From a virus, in IMG/VR virus record IMGVR_UViG_3300017917_001336, positions 83,568-147,567 of that record: 64,000 bases of DNA. One strand, written 5' to 3'. The position numbers and the translations under genes are program-made. Below the pieces are notes generated by a model that searched no databases, was not told the origin of the DNA, and saw only the letters and a program-made list of their open reading frames with translations. The stretch's first letter is position 1. Every line of letters begins with the position of its first letter. Shown piece by piece: positions 44,120-53,097 of this stretch.

Positions 44120-45607
44120 ATGAGATCTAAAGAGTTTACGCCAGGCAACAGAGATTTAATTATCTTTGATATTGACGATACACTACTTCATACGACTGCT
44201 AAAATTAAAGTCATAGATGCCAACGGCAATATAGTAAGAGATTTAACTAATCAAGAGTTTAACAATTACCAACTCCGCCCAGGCGAGCAATTTGATTTTG
44301 GAGAGTTTCGTAGTGCTGAAAAGTTTCGTCAAGAAAGCCAGCCTATTGTCCCAATGATACGTAAACTCAAAACAATATTATCGCATGCCGGTACTGCTAA
44401 AGTTATCATGCTTACCGCTCGCGCAGATTTTGATAATAAAGAAGAATTCCTACAAACATTTCAAGACTTAGGAATTGACATGAGTCGTGTGCATGTTCAT
44501 CGCGCAGGCAACTTACCTGGCAACGAACCACCAGCGTACAAAAAAGCAGTTTGGGTACGCAAGTATTTAGATACGCAACAGTATGGGCATGTTCGCTTAT
44601 ATGACGACAGCATGAGCAATTTAAAAGTCTTCAAAGAACTAAAAAATGAGTATCCTCAGGTAGACTTTAGAGCATTATATGTAGGCCCTACTGGCAGCAC
44701 ACAAGTAGTCGAAAATCAAGATGATTATGAAATACGCAATTACGAAAAGTTAGATAATATATTGCATGAACTAACAAACTTAGTAATTAAAGGACAAAAG
44801 AAAGACCCTGACAAATACGGCATGGTTGCAGCCGCAGTATTAGATATGGACAACAATCTTGTTCAAGGTATTAATTCTCCAGCATCTGACGGGAAACGTA
44901 AACATGCTGAGCGAGTTGCTATTGATAGATATGTAAAACAATATGGAGATATTCCAGAAGGAAGTATTATCATAACAACTTGTAGTCCGTGCAGTGAGTA
45001 TATGGACGAAAGGTATGGAGAAGATTGCACAGAATTAATTAATCAACACGGTGTTAAAAAAGTCTATGCAGGGTACATGGATCCGACACAAGAGGAAGAA
45101 CATAGAGATTTTAATATTATAGAAACTGAAAACAGTTCTATAAGAGATATGTGTAAAGAGTTTGCTGATACTTTTTTACATTTAAGAGAAAGCTACAAAT
45201 CAATAAAAGAATTTGCACCTGATGACGGATCAGGCGATGAAGAAGAAACATTACTTAAATATGCACGTTTGTGGTATAGAGGTAACTTAGATACACAACA
45301 ACAAGTTGAAAAAGTACTAGCTCGCATGGGTTGGGAAATTGGAGAGCTAGAGTCAGAAGAAGGCGGCGCATTTGTTGTGCAATCTGGAGACGAACACGGC
45401 AATAGTTATATAGGCTTTGCCGCTGACGACTTACTAGAAAACTTTGCAGATGGAAAGAATCCTGGACGCAAAGGTTTAGCAAAGCGTAGTGGAGTGAATT
45501 GTAAAGCAAGTGTTTCTACGCTACGTAATGTAGCAAAAAATAGTAGCGGTGAAAAGCAACGTATGGCACATTGGTGTGCTAATATGAAAAGCGGGAGAAA
45601 GAAATGA
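44120..45607 (+). CDS. HAD phosphatase - nucleotide/nucleoside deaminase fusion, 495 aa
   Basis: The HAD part (about 12-190) has D17-x-D19 (IIFDIDDTL), T99 (MLTAR) and the acidic pair 162-163 (LYDDS). The deaminase part (about 230-345) has H262-A-E264 and C288-x2-C291, the zinc-site pattern of cytidine/dCMP-type deaminases. A third, acidic region and a basic Cys tail (NPGRKGLAKRSGVNCK...HWCANM) follow. The N-terminus MRSKEFTPG is like the capsid-targeting motif. A two-step deaminase/phosphatase on one nucleotide is plausible. Starts directly after the upstream stop. Confidence 0.8.
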   Translation: MRSKEFTPGNRDLIIFDIDDTLLHTTAKIKVIDANGNIVRDLTNQEFNNYQLRPGEQFDFGEFRSAEKFRQESQPIVPMIRKLKTILSHAGTAKVIMLTARADFDNKEEFLQTFQDLGIDMSRVHVHRAGNLPGNEPPAYKKAVWVRKYLDTQQYGHVRLYDDSMSNLKVFKELKNEYPQVDFRALYVGPTGSTQVVENQDDYEIRNYEKLDNILHELTNLVIKGQKKDPDKYGMVAAAVLDMDNNLVQGINSPASDGKRKHAERVAIDRYVKQYGDIPEGSIIITTCSPCSEYMDERYGEDCTELINQHGVKKVYAGYMDPTQEEEHRDFNIIETENSSIRDMCKEFADTFLHLRESYKSIKEFAPDDGSGDEEETLLKYARLWYRGNLDTQQQVEKVLARMGWEIGELESEEGGAFVVQSGDEHGNSYIGFAADDLLENFADGKNPGRKGLAKRSGVNCKASVSTLRNVAKNSSGEKQRMAHWCANMKSGRKK

Positions 45608-45987
45608 AAAAGTTTTTAGTAGTGCTCGCAGTTGTAAGTTTAACAGGTTGTTCAACAATTAAAGATTGGATACCAGTTAGATGGGATGCCAATCAAAGTC
45701 AATCAATTACAACGATTCAACAAACAACACGTAACTTTGATTGTAAGGGTGATATTGCTCAACAAGCAAAAGATTTATCCGGAAAAATACAATGGTTCAC
45801 AATCTATTCAGAGTCTAAGCCAACCCGTGATGTTATTGGGCCAATTGGACATATGAATGATACAGTTAAGGAACTTGTTGACCGTAGCTCAAAAGGTCCA
45901 GTAAGTCCTATGTATTGTGAAATTAAAAAGAAGCTAATGATACAACAAGCTGATATGGTTGCACATACAGTTCAGGGGAGATTCTAA
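45604..45987 (+). CDS. lipoprotein, 127 aa
   Basis: MKKFLVVLAVVSLTGCSTIKDW has a lipobox L-T-G-C; the mature protein is anchored by Cys16. The remainder is soluble with SESKPTRDVIGPIGHMNDTVKELVDRSS and one more Cys pair. Located in the outer or inner membrane; function unknown (lysis, exclusion and entry are all possible). ATGA-type overlap with the fusion gene. Confidence 0.75.
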   Translation: MKKFLVVLAVVSLTGCSTIKDWIPVRWDANQSQSITTIQQTTRNFDCKGDIAQQAKDLSGKIQWFTIYSESKPTRDVIGPIGHMNDTVKELVDRSSKGPVSPMYCEIKKKLMIQQADMVAHTVQGRF

Positions 45988-46223
45988 TGCAAAACGAATT
46001 ATTACAATTAGCAGGATGTGGTTTACCTTGGGCAGAACAACGTGCTCAATATGCTATACAGATTGCAGAAGCTAATCAACGCGGTGAAATATCAGCAGAC
46101 GAAGCTCGTGCGTTGTTAGAGGATTTAGTTAATACTGATAAGTTAAACGAAGAAGCTAGTAATGCAGAAGCTCGCGCTATGCTAGTGTTTGGTGTTACTC
46201 AAATTGCTCGAATGCTTGTTTAA
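45987..46223 (+). CDS. helical protein, 78 aa
   Basis: [48 protein letters not shown]...; helix-rich, ends in hydrophobic [20 protein letters not shown] overlap with the lipoprotein gene suggests they act together. Overlaps the convergent hemA by 29 bases. Confidence 0.65.
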   Translation: MQNELLQLAGCGLPWAEQRAQYAIQIAEANQRGEISADEARALLEDLVNTDKLNEEASNAEARAMLVFGVTQIARMLV

Positions 46224-47397
46224 GCGCATCTACTAAATCTTCAATCATTCCGTCATCATGAAACGGTGACGGAGCAAATCGTAAACGTTCAGTTCCAACG
46301 TCTACAGTTGGATAGTTAATAGGCTGAACATAAATTCCATGTTCAGCTAACAAATAATCACTCATTGCTTTACACTTTTTAGCATCTCCAACAAGCACAG
46401 GAATGATGTGTGTAGTACTGCATTCCATAACTGTAATTCCTGCTTTATTCAACCGATGTCTTAACTTACGAGCACGTTCTTGATGCTTTTCTCTAACTTC
46501 GTTATGCTCTTTTAAATATTTAATAGCAGCTAATGCACCTGCACAACTAACAGGACTCATAGAAGTAGTAAAAATAAATCCAGCTGCAATACTTCGAATA
46601 CAATCAACTACATCTGCATCGGCAGCAATATAACCACCTTGGACTCCAAACGCTTTGCCAAGTGTTCCGTTGACTATGTCTACTTGATCCTGTAATCCTA
46701 ATTCTTCTAGTTTGCCGGCACCTGTTGCACCGTAAAGTCCTACCGCATGTACTTCATCAATATAAGTGATTGCTTTATACTTTTTAGCTAATTTGCATAT
46801 ATCAGCTATTGGACTAACATCGCCATCCATACTATAAACAGACTCAAACACTACACACGGCGTTTTTCCTTGTGCAAAACTAATTTTTAGCTTCTGTTCT
46901 AGATCATCTAAGTTATTGTGTTCAAAGATAACTTTTGGAGCACGGCTATGATTAATACCAACAATGATACTATTGTGATTGTTGCTGTCGCTAATGAATT
47001 CTAAATTTGGAACAATTTTAGATAGTGCTATAAGTGTCCATTCATTTGCCACATACGCACTTGAAAATAACAATGCACGTTCTTTTTTATGTAGTGTAGA
47101 AAGCTCGTGCTCTAGTGCTTTATGATAGTGACTTGAACCTCCTATATTCCGTGTACCGCCCGAACCAGAGCCTGTGTGGTCTAAGGCTGTGTGCATAGCA
47201 TCTAGCACAACTTTGTGCTGTCCCATGCCAAGGTAATCGTTCGAACACCAGTTTACTATGTTCTTAATGTTATACGGTCCGTACCAGATAGCCGTAGGAA
47301 ACTTGCCTGCTTCACGCACAATGTCGTTAAACACGCGATATTTGCCAGTTTCTTTTAAGTTTTCTAGTAGTTTTTTAAAAGGTTCTTTGTTTATCAT
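46195..47397 (-). CDS. hemA: 5-aminolevulinate synthase (ALAS)
   Basis: Condenses glycine with succinyl-CoA to 5-aminolevulinate, the first step of heme and other tetrapyrroles in the Shemin route. The 400-aa length matches alphaproteobacterial enzymes and the catalytic residues fall at the same numbers as in the Rhodobacter enzyme: PLP-binding Lys248 ([12 protein letters not shown]), Asp214 and His217 (DEVHAVG), Arg21. [10 protein letters not shown] is the ALAS-type signature, separating it from KBL and BioF relatives. It faces against its neighbours and starts 7 nt after a late-type TAAATA. Confidence 0.93.
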   Translation of the reverse strand: MINKEPFKKLLENLKETGKYRVFNDIVREAGKFPTAIWYGPYNIKNIVNWCSNDYLGMGQHKVVLDAMHTALDHTGSGSGGTRNIGGSSHYHKALEHELSTLHKKERALLFSSAYVANEWTLIALSKIVPNLEFISDSNNHNSIIVGINHSRAPKVIFEHNNLDDLEQKLKISFAQGKTPCVVFESVYSMDGDVSPIADICKLAKKYKAITYIDEVHAVGLYGATGAGKLEELGLQDQVDIVNGTLGKAFGVQGGYIAADADVVDCIRSIAAGFIFTTSMSPVSCAGALAAIKYLKEHNEVREKHQERARKLRHRLNKAGITVMECSTTHIIPVLVGDAKKCKAMSDYLLAEHGIYVQPINYPTVDVGTERLRFAPSPFHDDGMIEDLVDALKQAFEQFE

Positions 47398-47404
47398 AGT
47401 CAGC

Positions 47405-47412
47405 TATTTAAC
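47405..47412 (-). promoter_or_regulatory. late promoter for hemA
   Basis: GTTAAATA on the minus strand, 7 nt before the ATG at 47397; no ribosome-binding site in the short leader. Confidence 0.55.
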
Positions 47413-47420
47413 GCTAAATA
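47413..47420 (+). promoter_or_regulatory. late promoter for 47440
   Basis: GCTAAATA abuts the hemA promoter head-to-head, making a divergent late-promoter pair. Confidence 0.6.
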
Positions 47421-47439
47421 TAAAACATGGGGATCAATT

Positions 47440-47775
47440 ATGAGAGCAAACGAGATTATTAGAAGCATACTAGATTTAATCGACGGTGTAGATCAAGAAC
47501 CTACAGTACAAATTGCTGTAGAACCTATCGACGATGTAGAAGATGAGTTTGCTGGCGACGATATCCGCAGATTTAAGCAAATTGTTGATCTAGCCAGTGA
47601 TGAAACAGACGGCACTAATAGTCCATTTTCAAATGCACCAAATGAAAAAGTAGCAGACATTGATGCTGTTACTGTTGATGCAGGCGGCGGTTGGCAAGAA
47701 CCTAAACATCCAGCAGATATACGTGGAGAACATCCTAGCATGTATCCAGCATATCAAGCAGGATTTGGAGAGTAA
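47440..47775 (+). CDS. small acidic phage protein, 111 aa
   Basis: N-terminus MRANEIIRSILDLIDGV resembles the capsid-targeting type (M-R-x-x-E-h), then an acidic middle and the end HPADIRGEHPSMYPAYQAGFGE, which recurs in T4-like aquatic phage proteins. Function unknown. GGGGATC before the ATG. Confidence 0.65.
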   Translation: MRANEIIRSILDLIDGVDQEPTVQIAVEPIDDVEDEFAGDDIRRFKQIVDLASDETDGTNSPFSNAPNEKVADIDAVTVDAGGGWQEPKHPADIRGEHPSMYPAYQAGFGE

Positions 47776-47776
47776 T

Positions 47777-49378
47777 ATGTCAGCAAACGGTATTGCACAT
47801 TTAGCAACTAAAGAATTAAGACAAAAAGCCAAACTTGATATTGCAAAAGCAAAACGTCAAGGTAAAGTTGTAGCAGACGATGGTACTGTAACAGGCAGTA
47901 TCGATCCAACAAAAAATTACTACCGTAGTAGAAACAACTACGACATTACAGAATTACCAACACAGTATGATGACAATGGTATTATTGATAATCCAAACGT
48001 AGGAGGACTAATTGTAGGTCGTCCATGGGTATCTGCTCCAGTATTTAATTTGCCATCAGGTATGAGTGAACATGAACCACTAGAAGGATCTGGAGGTAAC
48101 GATCCAACAGTACCTGGATCAGCATATCTATCAGCAGCCGCAAGTGGTATAAATGCAGCCTATGGAACACGCGGTACACCTTACGACCCAGGCGGCGCCA
48201 TTTCATCTGTTCCAAATAGTGCTAGTGGTTTATACAGAACCAAGTACCTTGGTAATGTATGGAGCACGTATGGAGCATTCAGCGAATTTGACGTAACTTG
48301 GTTTGACGATCCATTAATTGGCCCAATCGGCACTGACGTTTATGGATATGCCGGCTTTGGCCAGCGCCAAGACTTAGATGCTTTGCCAACATTAGAAGAC
48401 GGATATACATTACATTGGCAAGCCTACGTACAAGTACCAACTACAGGTACATATAATATATGGACTTCGGGTACAGACGATGATGCCGCAGTATGGATCG
48501 GTAATGCGGCGTACACACCAACATACGCAAACATGAACGGGTATGCTAGTAACAACCGTGTGCTAAGTTTAAACAGCGTTAAGTTAGTAGGCGGTCAGTG
48601 GTATCCAATGCGAATGGTATTCACCGAATTTGGCGGCTGGGAGCAATGCCAATGGTTCTTACAAAATAGTACCACTGGAGTTTTGTACAACGGTACAGAC
48701 TTAACATGGGCATACGACACATCAGTTAACGGAATTAATCCTAGCCTAACAACACCGCCATTCCCAGTAGTACAACTTGACGCTGGCGACATTCGCAGTT
48801 ATTCAGGATCAGGCTCGACCTGGACTAATATTACAGATAACACAGCGTACACTATTAACGCTGGATCATACAGTAGCGGCAATGGTGGATACATTAACTT
48901 TAACGGATTCAGTACTTATGTTGACATCGGCAATCCAATAAGTACCAACGGCAACTTTACTAAAGAAGCATGGGTAAGTCCTCAATCGTTATCTGGTGGT
49001 CACGTTATAATAGGATCGTATAGTAATCGTTTATTCTTTAATAATACTAATCTACAATGTAGTGCTAACGGTTCAAACATACTAATTAAAACAGGAGTAT
49101 CAACAGGTTGGCAACATGTAGTAGCAACATTTGATGACACTACAAATACCGCAACACTTTACATTAATGGTGTACAAGTAGTACAGAATACCAATATTAC
49201 CGCGCATTATACAGTGACACACGCTGAACGAGTTGGTTCTGATACTGATACAACTGGAACAACTGGTGCTAATTTCTTTGGTGGTAAGATAGCAATAGCC
49301 CGTGTTTACGACTATGCTATAGATAGCACTACAGTACTGGCAAACTTCAACGCTGAAAAAGCAAGGTTTGGATTATAA
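47777..49378 (+). CDS. adhesin-like tail protein with PA14-like and LamG-like domains, 533 aa
   Basis: Start at ATG 47777 (MSANGIAHLATKELRQKAK), GGAGAG upstream. A middle domain (about 180-310) with TGTYNIWTSGTDDDAAVWIG looks like PA14/GLEYA. The C-terminal part (about 365-533), with GYINFNGFSTYVDIG, FTKEAWV, WQHVVATFDDTTNTATLYINGVQV and GKIAIARVYDYAI, is a laminin-G/concanavalin-type carbohydrate-binding domain. Probably binds host surface glycans. Confidence 0.8.
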   Translation: MSANGIAHLATKELRQKAKLDIAKAKRQGKVVADDGTVTGSIDPTKNYYRSRNNYDITELPTQYDDNGIIDNPNVGGLIVGRPWVSAPVFNLPSGMSEHEPLEGSGGNDPTVPGSAYLSAAASGINAAYGTRGTPYDPGGAISSVPNSASGLYRTKYLGNVWSTYGAFSEFDVTWFDDPLIGPIGTDVYGYAGFGQRQDLDALPTLEDGYTLHWQAYVQVPTTGTYNIWTSGTDDDAAVWIGNAAYTPTYANMNGYASNNRVLSLNSVKLVGGQWYPMRMVFTEFGGWEQCQWFLQNSTTGVLYNGTDLTWAYDTSVNGINPSLTTPPFPVVQLDAGDIRSYSGSGSTWTNITDNTAYTINAGSYSSGNGGYINFNGFSTYVDIGNPISTNGNFTKEAWVSPQSLSGGHVIIGSYSNRLFFNNTNLQCSANGSNILIKTGVSTGWQHVVATFDDTTNTATLYINGVQVVQNTNITAHYTVTHAERVGSDTDTTGTTGANFFGGKIAIARVYDYAIDSTTVLANFNAEKARFGL

Positions 49379-49381
49379 TAT

Positions 49382-51457
49382 ATGGGCGTTCAACAACCTA
49401 ATTCAACTAACTACCAGCATCCGCACGAGTCTAACCTATTAGACTTGCACAATGTCATGCAGTATAACAATGCAGGAGAACCGGTTGCTCGCGTTCACGT
49501 TGACGGCATCAGTATAGAAGGCGATGTTGTTGTAGATAAAGTTAAACTGTGGGATGGAACAAACAATCTCATATTTGACATGCCTAACAATGATGGAGAA
49601 ACTGCTCCAATATCATTGCCCACAGAAAACCACAACATGGTGTTTAACGGTTCTACCTGGGATCGTATGCGTGGCAACACTACAGATGGTGTGCTAACAA
49701 AGATAACCAATAGTTATCTTGCTGTCAGCAAAGACACTAATGCCAACAGCGACAGCAATCGTATATTTGTCAATGCTACAGGTACAGTAGAGTTAGGCAC
49801 AGCATCACTAGCCGCATTAGAAAACATAGGTGTAACTGGTACGGTCACAGTACAGGATGGCGGTGGATCAATCACCGTAGATGGTAATGTCACAGCTACT
49901 ATTACAGGTACTCCTGTGTTTGCTAGAGAAGAAACAGCAAGTACCGTTACAGCATTTGGTGAACAGTATGGAGTAACTATCACTCCTGTTATCCAGTTAG
50001 ACAGCATCTACGGCATCACAGACGAAGTTATACAGACTTATACCAACGGCACAGGTGCAAGCGCCACAGCCACACCACAGCAAGGACTATGGACCATACA
50101 GTCAGGAACTACAGCCTATGGTTACGGTGTGTTACGAAGTCGCAGATTCCTACGCTACCGTCCAGGTCAAGGTGCCCTTGCCCGCTTCACAGCCGCATTC
50201 AGCCCTACAGTAGCACTGACCAGCCAACGTGCTGGATTGGCCAATCAGGAAAATGCTATACAGATTGGCATCAATGATGATGGAGTCAATGGTCCACGGT
50301 TTGGTATATTAAGAGCATCAGGCGGCAAGACGCAGATTGTGGTACTGACCATCAATACAGCACCAACGGGTAGTCAAACAGCCACAGTAACTCTCAATGG
50401 TGTAGCTTTTACTGTGTCTATCACAGCAGGCACTACCACGGCCACAGCAGTAGCAATTAATAAAGCAGATGGATTCACAGGCTGGCTGACAGATCAAGTA
50501 GACAACACTATTGTGTTTATGAGTACTTCACTAGGAGCCAAGTCAGGAACTTACAGTTTTTCAAGCTCAGGTACAGGCACACTGGCCGCGGGCACATTCA
50601 GCACTAAACAGGTTGGTGTGGCACAGACAGAACACTGGACTTATCAAACAGATTTTAACGTTGACAGACTAGACGGCAGCAAAGGAACACCCAGCGACAT
50701 CGGTAAAAACCCTAGTGGTATGACTCTACACAGTCAATATCTAAATGTCTATCAGATCAACTTCCGTTGGCTTGGAGCAGGTGAAATACGTTTTGCTATT
50801 GAAAACGAACTAAATGGACAAGTAGTGTTCTTCCATCGCATACACTATACTAATCAAAATAGCTTACCACACGTACTACAGCCCAGTTTCAAACTTGGCT
50901 ATGTCAGTTACAACATAGGTTCAACTACCAATGCTACTGTAACAGGTGCTTCGATGATGGCAGCTATCGAAGGCGAAATAAAACAAAACGAGCTAAATCG
51001 CAGTTGTGAAAGCGTTAAATCAAACCTAGCACAAAACACTCTACATCACTTGCTGACCCTGAGAAATCCTTATGTGACCAACGGAGCGGTAGGAGCCTTA
51101 AATGGCAACTATCTACTCAACGCCAAAGAGATCATATTGAAAGACATCAGTGTTGCTCTACAAGGGCAGGATCCTGGTATAATCTACATATTCTACAATG
51201 CTACCAGCTTTTCAGGAACGCACACATTTACCAGCCAGCCCAAAGACAACGGTTTTATCAGCACGGTAGACGGTACACTAGATAGCACAGTAGACACAGC
51301 CATATGCCGTTTCGTTACTGCTATCAACGGTGAAAGTGAATATAAACTCAGCGATTTCCGTATTGCTATTCCTCCAGGTGACAGCGTTAGCATTGGTATC
51401 CGTAGCACTAACGGTATCACACGCTTGTCCTTAGCAATGGTATTCAGCGAGGATTAA
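49382..51457 (+). CDS. large virion (tail/fibre-type) protein, 691 aa
   Basis: Beta-rich, Thr/Ser/Gly/Asn-heavy with an N-terminal NVMQYNNAGEPVARVHVDG and a short repeat-like region TVTVQDGGGSITVDGNVTATITGTP (about 155-180). Residues 300-690 form compact beta segments (FRWLGAGEIRFAIENELNGQVVFFHRIHYTNQ). Follows the adhesin gene after 3 nt. Probably part of the same tail-tip or fibre structure. Confidence 0.75.
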   Translation: MGVQQPNSTNYQHPHESNLLDLHNVMQYNNAGEPVARVHVDGISIEGDVVVDKVKLWDGTNNLIFDMPNNDGETAPISLPTENHNMVFNGSTWDRMRGNTTDGVLTKITNSYLAVSKDTNANSDSNRIFVNATGTVELGTASLAALENIGVTGTVTVQDGGGSITVDGNVTATITGTPVFAREETASTVTAFGEQYGVTITPVIQLDSIYGITDEVIQTYTNGTGASATATPQQGLWTIQSGTTAYGYGVLRSRRFLRYRPGQGALARFTAAFSPTVALTSQRAGLANQENAIQIGINDDGVNGPRFGILRASGGKTQIVVLTINTAPTGSQTATVTLNGVAFTVSITAGTTTATAVAINKADGFTGWLTDQVDNTIVFMSTSLGAKSGTYSFSSSGTGTLAAGTFSTKQVGVAQTEHWTYQTDFNVDRLDGSKGTPSDIGKNPSGMTLHSQYLNVYQINFRWLGAGEIRFAIENELNGQVVFFHRIHYTNQNSLPHVLQPSFKLGYVSYNIGSTTNATVTGASMMAAIEGEIKQNELNRSCESVKSNLAQNTLHHLLTLRNPYVTNGAVGALNGNYLLNAKEIILKDISVALQGQDPGIIYIFYNATSFSGTHTFTSQPKDNGFISTVDGTLDSTVDTAICRFVTAINGESEYKLSDFRIAIPPGDSVSIGIRSTNGITRLSLAMVFSED

Positions 51458-51470
51458 GATAAGTAATAAT

Positions 51471-51878
51471 ATGAAAGTAAAAGAACTCCTAAACGAAAGC
51501 CTAGAACGCAAAGACACTTACAGTATCCTATTGGACTTTATACGTTTTGCCGCTGAACACTTAGAACTTACTAAGTTACCTAAGTTTGATTTCTTATTTG
51601 ATACTAAGAAAAGTTTAGAGCACAAGAGCTTTGGTGGATACAGTACCGAAAAGCACATCAACATTACTGTTGTTAATCGTCACATCATGGATGTGTGCCG
51701 CACGTTAGCACATGAGCTTGTACATTTCAAGCAAGATCTAAATGATCAGTTAACGGGCGAAAATCCAGGTGCAACCGGTAGTCCCCAAGAAAATGAAGCC
51801 AACGCAGAAGCCGCAGTTATTATGCGGAACTGGGGTAAGAAACATCCAGATCTGTTTGATAAAGAAAGCATATCATAA
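51471..51878 (+). CDS. small zinc metallopeptidase with capsid-targeting-like start, 135 aa
   Basis: MKVKELLNESLERK fits the L-x-E head-protease pattern. HELVH in CRTLAHELVHFKQDLNDQL supplies two zinc His and the catalytic Glu; ENEANAEAAVIM may give the third ligand. It resembles the small SprT/ImmA-type peptidases. Together with the 667-aa HELNHH protein this makes two putative packaged peptidases. A terminator follows. Confidence 0.75.
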   Translation: MKVKELLNESLERKDTYSILLDFIRFAAEHLELTKLPKFDFLFDTKKSLEHKSFGGYSTEKHINITVVNRHIMDVCRTLAHELVHFKQDLNDQLTGENPGATGSPQENEANAEAAVIMRNWGKKHPDLFDKESIS

Positions 51879-51880
51879 GA

Positions 51881-51901
51881 AAAGGGCTCTGAGAGCCCTT
51901 T
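51881..51901. terminator. bidirectional rho-independent terminator
   Basis: AAAGGGCTC, TGA, GAGCCCTTT with A/T runs outside, between convergent genes. Confidence 0.85.
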
Positions 51902-51937
51902 AATGTTTTTATAGTATCAACCTACTAAAAGCTATGC

Positions 51938-52204
51938 TTACTTCTTAACTCCGGCATTAACGAAGCCATAGAATTTTTCAGCAGCCTCTAAAACTTTTTC
52001 AAGTCCTGGAAACTCTGGCATACCTACCTTAGTAATAATTTGTCCTGTCTTAGCATCACGTTCTGCTGATACTTCCCAGCCTGCAAACTTAGCATGATAT
52101 TCTTGCTCAACATGTTCTTTAGCCATGGCTAAGATATCAGCACGGATTTCATAGCCGTTCTTGTTGAATTTTACTTCTGGTAGCTTTGGTGTAAATTCTG
52201 ACAT
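51938..52204 (-). CDS. protein of unknown function, 88 aa
   Basis: Start at ATG 52204 (MSEFTPKLPEVKFN), AAAGGAGC upstream. Helical with a Lys/Glu bias (ADILAMAKEHVEQEYHAKFAGWEV). Forms a two-gene unit with the 72-aa gene, with its own sigma70 promoter and terminator, so it is probably well expressed. Confidence 0.7.
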   Translation of the reverse strand: MSEFTPKLPEVKFNKNGYEIRADILAMAKEHVEQEYHAKFAGWEVSAERDAKTGQIITKVGMPEFPGLEKVLEAAEKFYGFVNAGVKK

Positions 52205-52205
52205 A

Positions 52206-52424
52206 TTAAGCTCCTTTCTTTGCGTAGATTGCATCGGTAGCACTTTTGTAAACTGCTTGTGCAATGCTTAATGATGTTTGGTAAGAACCTTTAACAAACT
52301 TAGCGTGAGCTTCAGTTAACTTAACTAGTTCTGCTTGTAATTTCTTGTCTGAAACGTAGGTTTCTACGAAAGACTTTTGAGCACCTTGAACGGTGTCAAC
52401 GATTGTATCAAATGATGTAAACAT
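52206..52424 (-). CDS. small amphipathic helical protein (phasin-like?), 72 aa
   Basis: MFTSFDTIVDTVQGAQKSFVETYVSDKKLQAELVKLTEAHAKFVKGSYQTSL...; nearly all helix with heptad-like hydrophobic spacing. The layout is reminiscent of phasins that coat polyhydroxyalkanoate granules, but it is short, and the resemblance is weak. AGGAG precedes the ATG. Confidence 0.6.
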   Translation of the reverse strand: MFTSFDTIVDTVQGAQKSFVETYVSDKKLQAELVKLTEAHAKFVKGSYQTSLSIAQAVYKSATDAIYAKKGA

Positions 52425-52481
52425 ATTTTTCTCCTGTGTGTATGTTTTTGTTAACAGTTACTTCTTTTTCACTGTTAGCTT

Positions 52482-52510
52482 ATTATATATCTCTTTCATT
52501 AAAAAAGCAA
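52482..52510 (-). promoter_or_regulatory. sigma70 promoter for 52424
   Basis: TTGCTT, 17 bp, TATAAT; the leader contains a TAACAGT/ACTGTTA hairpin. It overlaps the end of the hydrolase gene. Confidence 0.65.
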
Positions 52511-53086
52511 CTATTTTCTGAACTTTTTTATTCGTTCTTTAATAATATCAACTACTGGCTCGGCCAAAACTACTTCATAATGATTGTAGTCTACTTCTAC
52601 TAGTTCCATATCTTCATGATGTTTTTGACTAGCAACTGTAACTACGCCATCGTTATGTACTAACATAAAGGGGCTTTGTCCCTTTACTGTAACAACATTA
52701 GTCCAAGGATGCTGTATCTTAATCTTACTAGCCTGTTTAAATGCCCAGCTATTTGGTCCGATATCTCGCATTAATCGACTAAACGGTAAAAAGTATTTGG
52801 CATAGTCAGCTACTTCAGCACCTCCATACGGTGTGCTTAATGTTACTGCTCCTAACACTTGGTTGGGTAAAGTGTTAGCAATGTGTAAACTATAGATACC
52901 ACCCAAACTGTGCGCTACAAAAGCGATGTCTTTAACTCCAGATAGCTTATCAAGCATGTCATTTAAGTTATTTTCAAATCCATTACGACTGTCGTAATCG
53001 ATATCAATACCTTTGCCTAACTTACTTCTGATATAGTTAAAACTTTCACTGGTAGCACTGGCTCCGTGAATATAAACTAGCGTCAT
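52511..53086 (-). CDS. alpha/beta hydrolase, 191 aa
   Basis: YIHGASATSESF (oxyanion HG), AHSLGG (nucleophile Ser60), NDGVVTVAS (acid) and NHYEVV (His) are the ordered catalytic elements of a lipase/esterase-type fold. The substrate is unknown; lipids or polyhydroxyalkanoate are possible. It starts 4 nt after a late-type TAAATA, so the mRNA from that promoter would be leaderless. Confidence 0.8.
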   Translation of the reverse strand: MTLVYIHGASATSESFNYIRSKLGKGIDIDYDSRNGFENNLNDMLDKLSGVKDIAFVAHSLGGIYSLHIANTLPNQVLGAVTLSTPYGGAEVADYAKYFLPFSRLMRDIGPNSWAFKQASKIKIQHPWTNVVTVKGQSPFMLVHNDGVVTVASQKHHEDMELVEVDYNHYEVVLAEPVVDIIKERIKKFRK

Positions 53087-53090
53087 CAGT

Positions 53091-53097
53091 TATTTAT
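53091..53097 (-). promoter_or_regulatory. late promoter, leaderless type
   Basis: ATAAATA on the minus strand, 4 nt (ACTG) before the hydrolase ATG at 53086, overlapping the stop of the 35-aa gene. Confidence 0.6.
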
